From Acanthosepion pharaonis (Eukaryota; Mollusca; Cephalopoda; Sepiida; Sepiidae): a DNA stretch of 64,000 nucleotides. Made by a program: the position numbers and the translations under genes. The notes under the pieces were generated by a model that saw nothing but the letters and a program-made list of their open reading frames with translations, was not told the DNA's origin and did not search any database. Numbering within the stretch: position 1 is the stretch's first letter; every line of letters starts with the position of its first letter. This document shows, one piece after another, positions 1 through 12,720 of this stretch. The stretch covers positions 186,001 through 250,000 of the forward strand of contig CAHIKZ030002034.1 in assembly GCA_903632075.3 (NCBI GenBank), read 5' to 3'.

Positions 1-776
1 TGCTATCAAAAATTACAATTGGGAAAAGATGATGCTAGTTTGAAAAACTTATGTACTCAGCAACTAGAATAAAATACCTTTTTTTTATTAAAGTCTTCTG
101 GTCTTTTTCATTATTCCATGATTGATAAATGATGGGGAAATTTATGGGCTCAAAGGAGGGGGGGGTCTTGCAGGTCTAAAGTGTCAGCCAATTAATTAAT
201 GTCACTGTTTCTTTAGGGCCTCCACAATGGTATAAGTTACTTTTTCTATCACTGAATGTTGTTGTTCCAACTACAGAAGTGTTCTGGAGAAGAATGCTAC
301 AAGGGTAACTGGATTGACTCAGTGAGGCAGCAATAGGCACAGTCAGGGAGAGGGGCATCTGTTTCTATTACTAGGGGAAGATTGAGCTTTACTGCCATGA
401 TAATTGAATTGGTGATATCTGTTTTTTAGACTCTCAAAAGGTTTTGACAGTAAGAGGAGTTAGAGGGAAACTAGTAATTTGTGTTAACAGGTGTATTTTC
501 TCAGAGAATGAAGCTACACAGGGGGAAGGATAATGTACAAACATACCCATGGCCTATCATAAGGTGGAAATATTATTAGGGATTGGTAATTCACATAGGG
601 GCTTCTGCCATTCAGGGTCCAGTTCCATAACCTGCAAGAACATTTAACATTGTTTAGAATAAGGTACAATCTTACACTAAACAATGATAAAAGTTCTTTT
701 TTCATTGCCAGCTATGAATGACTTGAGATTGTGATCATGATTGGTTTTGTCATGATTGTGTTATACTCAGTTGCAA
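1..776. other. AT-rich intergenic DNA, no gene seen
   Basis: No open frame longer than about 60 codons has protein-like composition, and I see no RNA gene or clear repeat. A short G-run lies near 157-166. Confidence 0.6.
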
Positions 777-1086
777 TTAGATATCTTTCTGAATCACATT
801 ACATGTCAGCCAGATGTGAATGCTAAGAAAGCAAAACAAATTAAGAAAATTCGTTTTCAGTACAAAGGATTCAAGTGTCACATCCAGTCCACAAAACAAA
901 TCCCCACAAAATACAATAGCCTGTCCCAAAATGTTCCCACTGGAAAGAAGAATTCCTGGGAATTTGTTTTATGGACCAGATGTGATGCTTGGAGCTCCTG
1001 TGCAGAAAATGACTTTTTATTTTGTGTGTTGCTTTCTTAGTATTCACATTCAGCCAACATGTAGTGTGAATCAGAAAGAGAGCTAA
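777..1086. repeat. Palindromic (foldback) MITE-like element, about 310 bp
   Basis: The two halves are reverse complements with mismatches. The left arm starts TTAGATATCTTTCTGA and the inverted right arm starts TTAGCTCTCTTTCTGA. Further matches are ACATGT flanked by TCAGCCA/TTGGCTGA, GCTAAGAAAGCAA/ACTAAGAAAGCAA, and CACATCCAGTCC/CACATCTGGTCC close to the centre. Each arm is about 150 bp. The mirrored symmetry makes open frames on the two strands read almost alike, so those frames are not genes. This is a non-autonomous element; its superfamily is unknown to me. Confidence 0.75.
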
Positions 1087-2060
1087 CATTGTCTATGTAA
1101 GCTTAAGTGCCTTGCAGCTTTTCACCAATTATTATCTTATCATTGACCCTTTGGAAGTTGGCCACACCACTTGTCAAAATGGAATTCATTGAAATTCATA
1201 CATTTGTGAAATGCTTCAAAAGCTGTGTAAGGATTGTCTTTTGAATCTAGCGTACTAAAAGTTTTGTATTTGGTGATCTAACCAATCATCTCATCAATGC
1301 AGGGTAGTGGATAGGCATCCAACTGTGTAGATTAGTTTAGTTTGTGAGTTGTCTCTAACCATTCACTTTTTTGTTATTTTCATGTGTATGAGAAAGATGA
1401 ACAAGAATAATTGCATTGATTCATTCAGACACTATTTAAGAATGTTCACAAAGGATTAAAGATTAGATTTCATTTAAAATAATAATTTTCAACCAATAAA
1501 ACCTTGAGAAATGATTTATCTTCATCTTAGATATTATCAAGAATCTTTAAAAAAAAAACAAAACAAACCGTTTTTCAAGTTTGTCACTATCAATATTGAA
1601 ACTATTAACCAGCTTGTCCTTTCAAATAAACAAGAAAAATTGAAGCAGCAGAGAAATCAGTAATGTTCCAATTTTATGCTGCAGTGACTAAAAATGAATC
1701 AATACTATGAGATGACTGTTCAAAAAGGGAAGGTCCTCCATCTGCTATTGTGCATGTTCTAAATCTAAAAAGGATGGGAAGGTGAAAGTTAAGGAAAGAT
1801 ATTTTTTAATATCAGCAGAATTTGCATTAATCCTATCACACATTTTACAGGTTTAAAAAATAAAACAAATAATGCAAATTGAAAAAAAAATTCAGTTTTG
1901 TTGTTTTTAATTGACAATGTTAAAATTACCTCTTTCTCTCAATCCATCTCAGAGATTTTTGTATAACACATTTGACAGAATGCAGATGGCCAGTGACATT
2001 TTGATCCTAGGTAAAGCTTCAAAACATACAGATATTCTGACCCAGCATGTTCCATATATA
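1087..2060. other. AT-rich intergenic DNA, no gene seen
   Basis: Nothing recognisable apart from homopolymer A and T runs. A stretch near 1297-1320 resembles a Pol III A box but no B box follows. Confidence 0.55.
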
Positions 2061-2062
2061 TA

Positions 2063-2218
2063 CAGTCAATGATGAAATTTGTTGTATTTAATGTATTGTT
2101 CTGAAAACTGAGTTTTATATTCCTTTTTTGTGCTTATTAACATATAAAAAACCTGGCATCATATGGACATTAGATTCTGAGAAATGGATAAAAATATGAA
2201 TAATTTTGTCGTTGACTG
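2063..2218. mobile_element. Short MITE with CAGTCAA terminal inverted repeats and TA flanks
   Basis: The left end reads TA then CAGTCAATGATGAAAT. The right end read backwards is TA then CAGTCAACGACAAAAT. The 156-bp body carries about 16 bp of near-perfect terminal inverted repeats and is bordered by TA on both sides, as expected for Tc1/mariner-type insertion. There is no coding capacity. The family assignment rests only on the TA flank and the CAGT-type end. Confidence 0.6.
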
Positions 2219-2359
2219 TATATGTAAAAAGTTAATGTCAATTGTTATCTTTTGTCATCTTAATTCTTATCCATTTGTTTTCTCTCCTTAATAATGCTCT
2301 TTTTTCTAATTCTTTCACATGGATCTTAGTGGCCTTATTGCCTTGCTTTGGTTGAAAAG

Positions 2360-2361
<2 letters not shown>

Positions 2362-2416
<55 letters not shown>
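2362..2416. repeat. (TA)n microsatellite, about 55 bp
   Basis: Uninterrupted alternating TA between two unique AT-rich flanks. Confidence 0.97.
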
Positions 2417-2419
<3 letters not shown>

Positions 2420-3480
2420 TTATGAACAAAGAGTTAGGAAAGAATTCAATGTTTTTCTTTAAGCTCAATGATGACTGAGACAGAAAAATTCTACCACAGT
2501 GGATTCAAGAGAAGAGTGACTTTTTCAGCTCTCTTCCTGTAGGTTTTTTTTTTTTTTTTTTGGAAAAGGATGTCACCAAGAAATTTTAAGTTGTCCACTG
2601 TTAATAGTCCATAAGAGATGTCATTTTGGAAGAGTCCTTGTATCTTTTCTGTGGAGCTTCTCTATTTTGTCAATAGGATCTTTGGTAGTCTTTTGGTTCT
2701 TGACACATGGCCTGCTCATATTAAATGTAACTTTTGCAGCATAACCTCAGTGTTGGAAATAAAGACAATCTTGAAGATTTCAATGTTTGTAAAATTATAG
2801 TAATTCCAGTGGACATTAAAAATGATGCAGAGGCAATGCTGATGGAAGTATTCAAGATGACTGATATATAATCCATGGTTTGACACTATAAAAGAGTGAT
2901 AACTTTGTAGACTTATTTTTGTGTTATTCTTGATATTCTTACTCCAGACACACTTGTACTGCCAAACAAAGGTTTTGTTTACTTATCTTCATGGAAAGCA
3001 TATAGTACTCATTTTTGATGGAAAATTAGTTTTCTCCAGACTGAATTCTGAAACAGAGTTCTGTGGTCATTGCAAAAAAGGACCTTACATGTTGCAAAAT
3101 AGTGTGTGGGCAACTAGAGCAACAATATCTGTAAACAGAAACTTGCTGACCAATTGTAATGCAGTGTTTGCATTGAAGTTGATTCCTCAGTAACTGTTGA
3201 TATTAATCTATTCAGTAGATTTATTACAAAAATTTTGCCTACATTTGAAATTAGATTACAAAACCAGTAGTTAGTATAATCTGACATTTTTTCTCCTCTG
3301 AGAATATGATTATACTGAGCTTGCCTTTAGAGTTCTGATTTATTTTACCTTGTTTCCAGCAGCAGGTAAGAATTTCATGGAATTTTATATACAGAGCAGG
3401 GCCTTCAACTTCCCAGATCTCTGGAGAGACAACATCAACACCTATAGCTATGCTACAGATGATCAATTGTCTTTGACAAG
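2417..3480. other. AT-rich DNA, no supported gene
   Basis: A 90-codon open frame at 2921-3193 on the plus strand has no motif or splice context that I recognise. A T-run lies near 2546-2562. Confidence 0.5.
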
Positions 3481-3489
3481 ATGTGGCAT

Positions 3490-4010
3490 AGGCAGTTGTT
3501 ACACAAACTCTCCAGTTATGGAATCTCTGTAAGAGTCCTCACAATCATCAAGTCCTTCCTATCAGGTAGGGCCTTGAAGGTTGTTATCAATGGTTAGGCT
3601 TCTGCATCCCACAAGATTTACTTCTCAACCGTACACTCTTTCTACTATATATTAACAATCTCCCTAAGAAATTCCCTGATCATTAGTAAATATCTTTGCA
3701 GATAAAATCATAATTTATGGGTACACCTCCAAAAATTGAAATGACCAGAGTCTGTCAGTTGATCTCTCATCTGACTTAGCTCTAACAGCTCAATTGGGAG
3801 AAAAACTGGCTTATAATTTTCAATACCACACATTTCCAAGCTTGTAAACTTATCACAAAACTGACCCTGAATTCTCCCGCTCCAGTTATGATGAATAGTT
3901 GCACTCCCAAAGAGGCTCTTTGCTTCATATTTCATTGGTAAGAAGGAAGCTCCATTTGAACAGCTTCTTCTCAAAGGCAACTGCTCTGTCAGACAGGTTC
4001 CTGAGAGGAT
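3490..4010 (+). pseudogene. Non-LTR retrotransposon reverse-transcriptase relic (jockey/I-like)
   Basis: Conceptual translation across several frames recovers the palm-to-thumb part of a non-LTR reverse transcriptase. A segment reading SYGIS...IKSFLSGRALKVVING matches the stretch that normally precedes the polymerase PQG motif. Farther on, phrases of the type LGEKLAYNF and HISLVRRKLHLNSF resemble the region downstream of the catalytic box. Stops and frameshifts break it every 20-40 codons, and the YADD box is not legible. It is a dead fragment without visible 5' or 3' ends. The clade call is tentative; the reverse-transcriptase call is firmer. Confidence 0.55.
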
Positions 4011-4066
4011 GCTTCCACAACCACTACTACTTCAAGTCAACCATTATCTATCCTTATACTGGGGGA

Positions 4067-4093
4067 ACACACACACACACACACACACACACA
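4067..4093. repeat. (AC)n microsatellite
   Basis: About 13 uninterrupted AC units between the LINE relic and the mariner relic. Confidence 0.95.
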
Positions 4094-4214
4094 GAGGGTG
4101 CGGTGAGTAAATTGTCGTTATTTTATATTTTTAATTTTGCACGTGTGTTGTTTGTTTTTGTCGACTCTATAGTATAGTACATTCAGTTGGGTATCTGTGA
4201 GTAAAAGAGCATGA

Positions 4215-4800
4215 TGACGTAATTCACTCCACCAGAAATTTGGAAATGGCATGTTGTATTGCTTGGTATTTGTGTCAGAAGCTCCAATATGAATGCTTCA
4301 GAGTGTTTGGGTTTCAATCTGAAGACAGTGCAGAGGATTCAGAAAGAGTAGGGTGAGTACAATGGTACAGTAGCTTGGAAAACTTACTCTGACAAGAAAA
4401 GAACTCCCAAATTTGTTGGTGAGGGCCTCAGATTCAATACAGAGGCTTACATAAAGTGCCATGAGGAACTAGTGCTTCCCTGAGTCGAGAGGGTGGTTGC
4501 TGGAAGACCCTATATCTGGCAACAAGACTCTACACCATGCTACAGAAGCAGGAGAACCCAGTCATGGCTGTCAGACAATTTCTGCAATCACATCACCCCT
4601 TACATCTAGCCACCTAACTCCTCAGACTGAAACCCCCTTGATTATTATGTTTGGGGCACAGTTGAGCAAGAAACCAATGAAAGTCCTTGTAATACCAAAG
4701 ATGAACTGAAGGCAAGGATTATAATAGCGTTCACAAACTTAAGAGTTAAAGAAGATTCTAAAGTCATCTTGAGGCCATGGGTGAATAAATTTACTCTTTA
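4215..4800 (+). pseudogene. mariner-family transposase relic (Tc1/mariner, DDE type)
   Basis: Plus-strand translation gives a helix-turn-helix-like part (ASECLGFNLKTVQRIQKE), then after an apparent internal deletion the catalytic part. WQQDSTPC carries the second acidic residue, and a segment reading NFCNHITPYI leads to PNSSD-stop-NPLDYYVWG, the region of the third acidic residue, followed by DELKARI. In intact mariner proteins a normal residue stands where this copy has TGA after SSD. A second TGA occurs near 4482. The segment between the N-terminal part and WQQD, which should carry the first catalytic aspartate, is missing. Terminal inverted repeats were not found. This is a deleted, dead copy. 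Confidence 0.8.
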
Positions 4801-6044
4801 GTATTACTAGATAGATATTTTTGTGTAATTTTGGTAAATATATATTAAAATGAGATGTCAGTGTTATTTTCATTTTTGCATAATTTAGACAACAATTTAT
4901 ACATCACATTATATATATATATAATATATAGGTGAAAAGTTAATTTTCTTCTTAAAATGTAAAAGATAAATATATACATTTTAAACAAAATAAGTTACGT
5001 TAATGGAGCCTAATGAAGAGTTTGCTGTTCACTTTGAGCTGCACTTTAGTGTATTTGAAATCCAATGGCCACCAGTTTAAATTAAATTCTTTTATTGTAC
5101 CAACAACCCTAAAAAGCATCATGTGTAAAAAAAAGTGATGACCTTATTTGAAGTTTTATTGGTGTATGAAATTTGGCAGTGAAATGGTTAAGTTAACAGA
5201 TTAAGAAAAATGCCAATTAAAACATAGACCAATGGCAGGTTAAAATAAAGAACAGCTCAAAAATATTAATTCAAACCATAAAATAAAGATGTATAGAAGG
5301 TGTCATATTGGCTTGAAACTGAGACTAAATTTACATTGCCAGAAATACACTTTTGCATAAGCCCAAATGTCAAATATTTATTGGATTGGAATAGTCAAAT
5401 ATCTTTTTCTCCTAAAATAATTTATGAAAGTAAACTAAATTTGTTGAAGTTTCCAAATTTTATACTTTTTTTAAAAAAATTTGGTAAATCAAATACCCAA
5501 CAATAATCAAAATAAAAAATGTAAAATGATAAAAAGCAAATTTATTTTCATTGTGTTATTTCTTGATACATGGAATTAGTTAGGTTATAGGGTTGGACTG
5601 GGTTATATAATTATGGAACTTGATCAATTTTAGAGTGTGGCCATATACATAATGTGCCCAGGAGTGAAACAAAATCATTTTCAATAGTTTGAAAGACTAG
5701 CACAATAAAAGTAGCAGAAACAATGAGTGTTTTGCTTTGTTGAAAATAGAGTAATAGATTTTAGATTTAGAAAAATGTAGTGTATACATATTTATGATTA
5801 GAAAAAAATGTTCCCCAAATTGTGGTATCTAGACATTGAAATAATATTGTTTAGACAGGATATCAGTATTTTTATCTATATAAATTTTAGGAATAAGGAA
5901 GGTTAATTCAAACAAATATTTTTGACATTACTGATTTTAGAAGTATACAAAATCAGTGTAAAGAAGCAAGGAAGATATACAGATGGGCATTAGTAAAATA
6001 AATAAAAAATTAAATTACATGTTTTATGAGTGTAACATCTTTAT
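4801..6044. other. AT-rich DNA, no gene seen
   Basis: Contains an imperfect TA stretch near 4912-4930. Nothing else is recognisable. Confidence 0.55.
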
Positions 6045-6761
6045 TTAATACCAGCAGCATGGCCCGGCATTGCCCGTGCTTGATTCAAAAATCGTACAAC
6101 TCATGCAGCAATCGCTATCACTTGACTTAAAATATTTTTGCCCTTCCTTGCCTTTAAAGGAGTGCCCTTTGCCATGCTGATGTCACTATATGCCTTACTT
6201 CTTGCCTATCTCACACTGCAAATTTTTTCTAAGCTCTATACTAAACATTAAATCTGTTAGGAAAAAAGAACTAAACAAAATGAACACAAAACGATCAGCT
6301 TTAAAAAAGGACTCGTAACTGGAAAAACCGAATGAAAAAAGAATGTTAACAACAAATACTTTTTCACACCCAACCCAGTTCTGCGGAATCAGAATCAACG
6401 TTGATTTTAAGCAAGCGAATGAGCCAATTGGAGTAAAGTGCCATGCAGATTTAAATTTTTCCCACTTGTGACGAATGCAGTTATCGATTTTTTGCATGCT
6501 AGCATGCTAGTTAACATTCATGTCAGTCAGCTGTTGGCTCTCACGCTGGCCAATATAATCTTCCTGCGTATTCATGGCAGCCAGCTATAGGCTCACACTC
6601 TGGCCAGTACAAAATGGCCGCAAACTACATGAAAGAAATCGATTATTTCCACTATAGATGGGAGTTGGGAAATGCAAAGTTGGTCTTGGCCTTCCCGCTA
6701 ACTTGGAGCATGTGCATGTAAATTTTGGTGCAAATCCGTCAAATTGTGGCCATGCATTCGT

Positions 6762-6794
<33 letters not shown>

Positions 6795-6815
6795 CCTGCC
6801 TTTTATAGTTTAATA
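6045..6815 (+). repeat. Dispersed repeat C, copy 1, with terminal (AC)n
   Basis: A roughly 770-bp repeat whose head contains GGCCCGGCATTGCCCG and whose tail is (AC)n followed by CCTGCCTTTTATAG. Its body recurs in inverse orientation at 13795-14473; shared stretches include TTTAAAGGAGTGCCC, CTGTTAGGAAAAAAG and CTTGGCCTTCC. A head-like and tail-like copy lies at 16670-17095 and a tail at 19133-19362. No protein is encoded; open frames within it (for example 6195-6497 minus) are coincidental. The tail before (AC)n (GGTGCAAATCCGTCAAA) resembles 3' ends of RTE-type LINEs. A microsatellite-bearing Helentron-like element is an alternative. Confidence 0.65.
6765..6792. repeat. (AC)n microsatellite at the tail of repeat C
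   Basis: Fourteen AC units. The same microsatellite sits at the same place in the other tail copies. Confidence 0.95.
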
Positions 6816-9175
6816 TAAAGCCATAAAGCCAAGAATGTGGAGTACAACTAGTTTTCAATATACAGAGACCCTAGTAGTCTTAGAAGTCAGATACTGACTT
6901 AAACAATGAGTGAGGGCTGGTAGGAAATATACAACTATCTTAGCCTAATTAAGTAGAAACTATGTTTAGTCGAGCATCATAGCAGAACACCAATAGTCAA
7001 TAGAAATAGTCTAACTATTGCTCTACAGCAGGTGCCTTCATGTGCATGTACAAATCCATTGATGTGATTAGTATTAGATTAAGATAAAAACATTTAATAG
7101 ACTCATTGTAACAATTACTTATAAGTACAGAGGAGAAAAAATAGCAATAGACACAAACTTGGATATTTAAATAGACTTAAGCCAAGAAAATCTTCTGCAG
7201 TAGGCAGCAATAAACCACATTTTTTTCTCCTATTTTTTTTTTTAGATAGATTAACAAAACATATAATCATATAAACGGTTAAGAAATTTTTATTTACTTA
7301 TTACCAACAAATCAGGATTAAAAAAAGAAATCAGATAAAGAGAAAACAATTAATACCATTTTTTTATTTTTTATTTTATAGGAGTCTAAAAAAATTGTAT
7401 TTTGTTCAGAAAGTCAGAATTTTTCAGATTGAATTGCCTGCCTGGTTGAATTGTTTATGTTCAAATCTAGAACACTATCTAGAAAAAGAAAAAATCTTTT
7501 AAAAAAATTAATTATATATCTGAAAAAAGCCAAAACATTAGCTGAAAAGTCATTAGTAGATATTTACTAATTTAAGCTTAGTTTGACACAAAGCCATAAC
7601 ATTGGCAGCACTATGATCATCAAACTCACTAACAATAGACTGCAAGCTTATTAATTCTCACTCTTTAGCAGGTATCCTTAAAAATCATATCTGATGACAG
7701 TCACGCAGATATTTACTAACCCAAACAATCTGTCACAGGGTCACAATAGTTGTGCACCCAGTAAAAATCTATTGTTCATGATTTTCAACAACAGATTTGT
7801 TCATCAAAAGTGTAATGGCACTGCTATGCCACAATCATTGATAAAAAAAAAATGAATGAATGGATGAATGAATGAATACTTGGACAAGTCATTCTCCTAT
7901 AAGAATCTTATTTGCAAATGTAGCAACAAAAAAAACATTATCTCTATAAGTCAATTATGACATGGTTCAATCACTTATTTGTATGTCCCCATGCAAATAT
8001 GTAAAAATAGGTTGTTTTGTATGGTGTGTAATATTTGATAAAAACTCTCACAAACTAGAAACCTGTGTTAAGAATCCAGTTACATTTAATTTTCTACTCC
8101 AGATTTTACCAATATTTCACAGCTTAAAATCATTTTTCTGCATATTAATAACATTAAGAACAATCTTCTAAAGGTAGGGTTTTTCCATAAATTTTATTGT
8201 GCCACACTAAGTTAATGAGACAGTTAATAAAACTAAGTTAATGAAAAATAACTCACTAAATGCAAATAGAAAATTCAACTCAGAACTGAAAACTATCCAA
8301 GCTAATAAATTTTATTTCAATTTTACCTCATAAAATTCCATTTTGGGTGCCTGTTATCAAACAATCTTAGAAACCTTTTCTCTTTTTTCATAATGGTGAT
8401 CTTATGTTAGATTAATCTAAGATCAGAAACAACTAATAATTTTTTTTTTAATATTTAAAATAATTCCACAAAGATTTTTTGACATTTTACTAAAAAGAAT
8501 TTTTAAAAAATCTGCATATTTTATTTTTTTAAAATAGTAGTTACCATATTTGCACTTAAGATAGCATGTTGCTTTGAATTTTATTATCATAAAAACTCAA
8601 GCACTTGTCAGATAAAATGATTTATTAAAGATAAAAGAACACAAGATTTCCCTATTGTGACTTATTTGGGATTTGACTGCCAGTAGTTGTGAGTGAAAAT
8701 AGCAAAATGTCTGAAAGCAAATTTTATTTTCAAAGACACTCAAAAGAAAATATCTTAGTCCACCATAGATTTATAAATTTAGATAATTGTTTTATTTTCA
8801 GGTGTCAATTTTTGATTTTTCTCATTTAATTTTATAAATCTTAAATTCCTAGCTAAAGTTGAAATAGTCTTGCCTTCTACTGGTGGAGAGAATCACCAGA
8901 GCATTTTATTACTTTCACTAGTAACAGCGTGCACATTCTCACCCCCACCCCTGCAAAAAAAAAAAAAAAAATTTGCATTAGGATTTCAAGATTATTAATG
9001 ATACCTAAAACATTTACCAGAATTCTGATGATAATGAAAGTTTCTGCCTGAATTTCTGGGATAGTTATCATTTACAAGTGGATTATTGTCCTAATTTTTG
9101 TTTTGGCCATTATGCCCTCTGGCATGTGGATGTTGATCCAGGTAGGAAATTTTGAACTGAAACCTTTATTTAATT
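6816..9175. other. AT-rich DNA, no gene seen
   Basis: Contains a short degenerate (ATGA)n tract near 7851-7877 and an A-run near 8955-8971. No coding signal was found. Confidence 0.5.
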
Positions 9176-9179
9176 CACA

Positions 9180-9360
9180 GGAGTTGATCATTTTTGTAGG
9201 GATATCTCATCTAGTTCTTATTTTACAACTGCTTGATCATTGCTCACCCTGTTTTCCATGGAGTTCAAGTACACACTGCTCTGCCCAGGGATTGAATTCA
9301 GAATTATGTCATCAAATACATGAATCAACACTTTAATCCACTAGAATATTGTCCCATGGC
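9180..9360 (-). mobile_element. tRNA-derived SINE, degraded
   Basis: Read on the minus strand, a Pol III A-box-like TAGTGGATTAAAG is followed some 45 bp later by a B-box-like GAATTCAATCC, the arrangement of a tRNA-type promoter. Downstream is a non-tRNA body ending near 9180. No cloverleaf can be closed cleanly, so this is a SINE rather than a tRNA gene. tRNA-derived SINEs are abundant in cephalopods. Flanking duplications were not identified. Confidence 0.55.
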
Positions 9361-12300
9361 TACAATTCTGTGTGGAGAATTACCTGTTGATGAGTGCAGC
9401 TGTGGTTTGTCATACTTAACTGCACTCAATGAAGCTTTCTCTTTTGTTACAGCTGCTGCTGTTGAAGCTTTGCTGTAACTTCTTTCTTTATTAATGGCTC
9501 ACATATCATATTTATTTATTTCTATGCTAGGTTTACTAAGATCCTTATCGTCTAGCATATGCACTGTTTCTTTCAGACATCTAACTCTCCAGTGTTTTCC
9601 TTGTCCATTATTATTATTTTTTTTTTTTTTACTTCATTCCACAGGGGTCTTATGGCTACATTTTTTCCTCCATACATGATCAGCCATGCCTGATTTCACT
9701 GTCTCTCTCCTCACTACAGCTTTTCGGTATTCCTCCAGCTTACTCCCATAGTAAAATAAAGGGTCCAGTTCGAAATTCTCTGTAGCTTACTCAGATCAAC
9801 ATATACTTGATGAAGGCTGGATGGCAGAACAGGTGAAACGTGGTAACAATAGCAAAGATGGAGAGTAGATGTTCATCTGTCATTCAGTTCACACTTTTCC
9901 GCTGTCTTTTGAAAAGAGTAGTGGTTTATCCCTTGTTTGCTGTTTAAGATTGGGTTTCCAGTTCCCTCTAAAATCTTCTCATTCTCCCAGTAGCACCTTG
10001 TGTCTTAGTGGCATTATCACTTTGCTTAGGGTGGGAAAAAAAAGGACAATAATCCTCATGTAAATAATAATGAAAGTGTTTAACAATAAACTAAACCATA
10101 AACCCTTAATTCTATGACTGTTCTTAAAGTTTCTAAACTTTCAGTTATTTTTTGGTGTCTGAACATACTCATTTGATTATCAATGAGATTAAAATAATAA
10201 AATATAAGTAAAAACAAAAAAAATTATCAGCAATGTATAAATATTTAGGTATTTATTTACTAAGTCTGACACCAAGCAATAGACATTGACAATGGAAATA
10301 CTTTTTCCATTATTTAATTTAATAATATTGTTTAAGAATTATGTCTAAATTTCATATTTAATTTATGAACATTTAACATTATGTTGTTTAAGAGTAAAAT
10401 TTCAACACTGATGCCAATCCAATGATTTCAGAGGATTTTCCTCAGACCTCTTCTACTTATTGCTGTTGTTAAGCATGTCAGAGTAGGGAGAGTACGATTT
10501 TATTTTTTATTCTTGTTATATTTTTGGTGCGTTCTGTTACTTGTTGCCTCAAGCACATATCAAAACCTCTTTATTCTCTTTTCCTTCTGAAGTGGTGACA
10601 AAATTGCTGGCCTTCATTTAAAAATGATAAAAGATATCTGTACACCTGTAAACTCTCTTGAATTACTAGCAAATTTTCCATAAAAATGTGATATTTATCT
10701 ATCAGTAGATATGTTATTTCAAACAAATTATCTCCTCCTCCCTGCTTCCACATATGCTAACATTAGTCTACTGACAACTTTCTTTTTGAACACAAGAAAA
10801 ATATTATAAAGAATTTGATTCTCAACAGCTGCAGTATCTTTTTTAATTGAGTGCATGTGTATGAATACATTATGACTGCATACTTAATGCTTACCTTTAA
10901 ATATCACTTATAATAACCAAAAACTAGATTTCTTCCTCACAGAAGGTGGCGTGTATCATTTTGATAGTGGAGTAGTGGCAGCCATTTTGTGCTTGATTTT
11001 TAACTCAGTCAACAAGAACTTGTGGCATTCAGCCAATAAAAACTTTTAATCTGCTTGAAGCTTCCTTATTACACATGAAAAGTAAAAATAGTGAATTTCT
11101 CTCTGGATGTAGCAACAGAAACAAATGATGAAAGTCTTCTTTTTACCTCATTTTTGAAAGACAATAATTAAAAGTAAACATTCATTTTTAAGGTTTTTAT
11201 AAGAGAATTAATATACTTTCTCATTAAGAAAAAATTTATTTATTAAGTTATAAAAGTTATGAAGATATAAAATTTGTGTTAACCAGTATCACATTAGTGC
11301 ACCCATTTGAGAATCAACAGTGTAGAGATATCCTGTTGTAGAATTAGATTTCTACATCCTCTTTTCAACCTGTTAAAGGTGGATCACAGCTATAAACAGT
11401 TTAAAATCGGGTCCAGAGTTCAGTATGAAACAATGCTTTCTGATTAGTCCATGAATAATAATGTCATGTTTTCTACCTACGTCTACACAGTCAACCTCAA
11501 GTTGACCTCTTCATAGTACAACATGCCAAAAAATGTGATCAAGAAAACTCATAAATATGAAACTTTGATGCGAGTCCTTAAAATAATCAACTTGTCACAT
11601 GAATCCATGAAACCCAATTTTATTAACATCAACCTGGCTTGTAGAATTCAATTTCTTTTCAACCTCAACTCATCTAGTGACTAATTCAACCAAGACGAGA
11701 TTCAGAAACCAATTCACTCAATATTTTAACAACATAAAGGAAATTGTAACTATATCAGTCAGTGAGACAACTCTACAGTGAGTCAAGCAATCTATTTCAT
11801 TCAATTTCACCATCAACATAAACTGTTTAATTTCTTACCAGATCTGTAGCATAACACCTTTTATATTAAACTCGATCACACAACCAAGACCTTTAAAGTG
11901 TTTTAAACAACTTTATTATATCGTGTATTTGTTATATAAAAATATTTTTTGTTAAAACAAATATCTGCCTATTTGATTATTTCTCTTGTTGTTGTCTTTA
12001 TTGCATTTGATTTAGTAAAAATAGTAGAGGGTCAGTTTAATTTGTATTTGTCACTGATACAGATTGGTTAACCCACTACACTGTTCAAAAAAAAAAAAAA
12101 AACTAAAATAAATATGCCTGGATTTTGCAAGTAATTTCCTCTGATATAAATGTTATTCACAGCATTTATCTGTGATTTCTCACAAAATTTTGAAAAAGTA
12201 AAATTTTTTTATCTAATAAATCTTTTGAACTAATTAAGCTATTAATTGAAACTAATGTTTTTTTCTTCATTAATACATGAATTTTTCACTTTTTGTATTC

Positions 12301-12404
12301 TAAAGATATACCATGGAATTTCCACTTGAATCATTTGCCATCTTATTCTGATTCTTTGTGTATGTGAAATTTCAGATATAATTAGAAATCTATCTGTAAA
12401 AGGA
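9361..12404. other. AT-rich DNA, no gene seen
   Basis: Only short open frames (up to about 64 codons) with low-complexity translations. A T-run lies at 9618-9630 and an A-run at 12088-12102 is preceded by ordinary sequence. Confidence 0.5.
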
Positions 12405-12720
12405 CAATATGAATAAAAACAAAAGGAAAACTTATCTTAACCAATATGTTTTGTCCTCTGATGGACAAGGCAAATCAAGGCAAATGTAAGGACTTTTTGT
12501 TTATCAGACATGATGTCATTTAGTATCCTCCAGAACTTACCTAGACTTTTCAGTTAGCTTGATCAATATTTATGAGCATTTCTTAAATTTAAAAATTTTG
12601 CCAACATTTTACTTTTGTTGATAAATACTTGTTGCAAAATAAAATTCTTACATTTGCCTTGGTAAAGTCCATCAGAGTTCGCTAAGACAAGTTTTCCTTT
12701 TGTCTTTATTTATATGTTTG
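12405..12720. repeat. Palindromic MITE-like element, about 315 bp
   Basis: The left arm contains ACAAAAGGAAAACTTATCTTA, then CTCTGATGGAC and AAGGCAAATGTAAG. The right arm, read backwards, contains ACAAAAGGAAAACTTGTCTTA, CTCTGATGGAC and AAGGCAAATGTAAG in the same order. The arms are about 85-95 bp, around a roughly 140-bp unique centre. It is non-coding and its family was not recognised. Confidence 0.75.

Noticed and set aside
756..1089. Overlapping frames on both strands with similar peptides
   Set aside because: Explained by the palindromic element at 777-1086.
1290..1330. SINE A box (AGTGGATAGGC-like)
   Set aside because: No B box downstream and no bounded repeat.
9230..9360. Functional tRNA gene on the minus strand
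   Set aside because: A and B boxes are recognisable but acceptor and anticodon stems do not close; it is better explained as a SINE.
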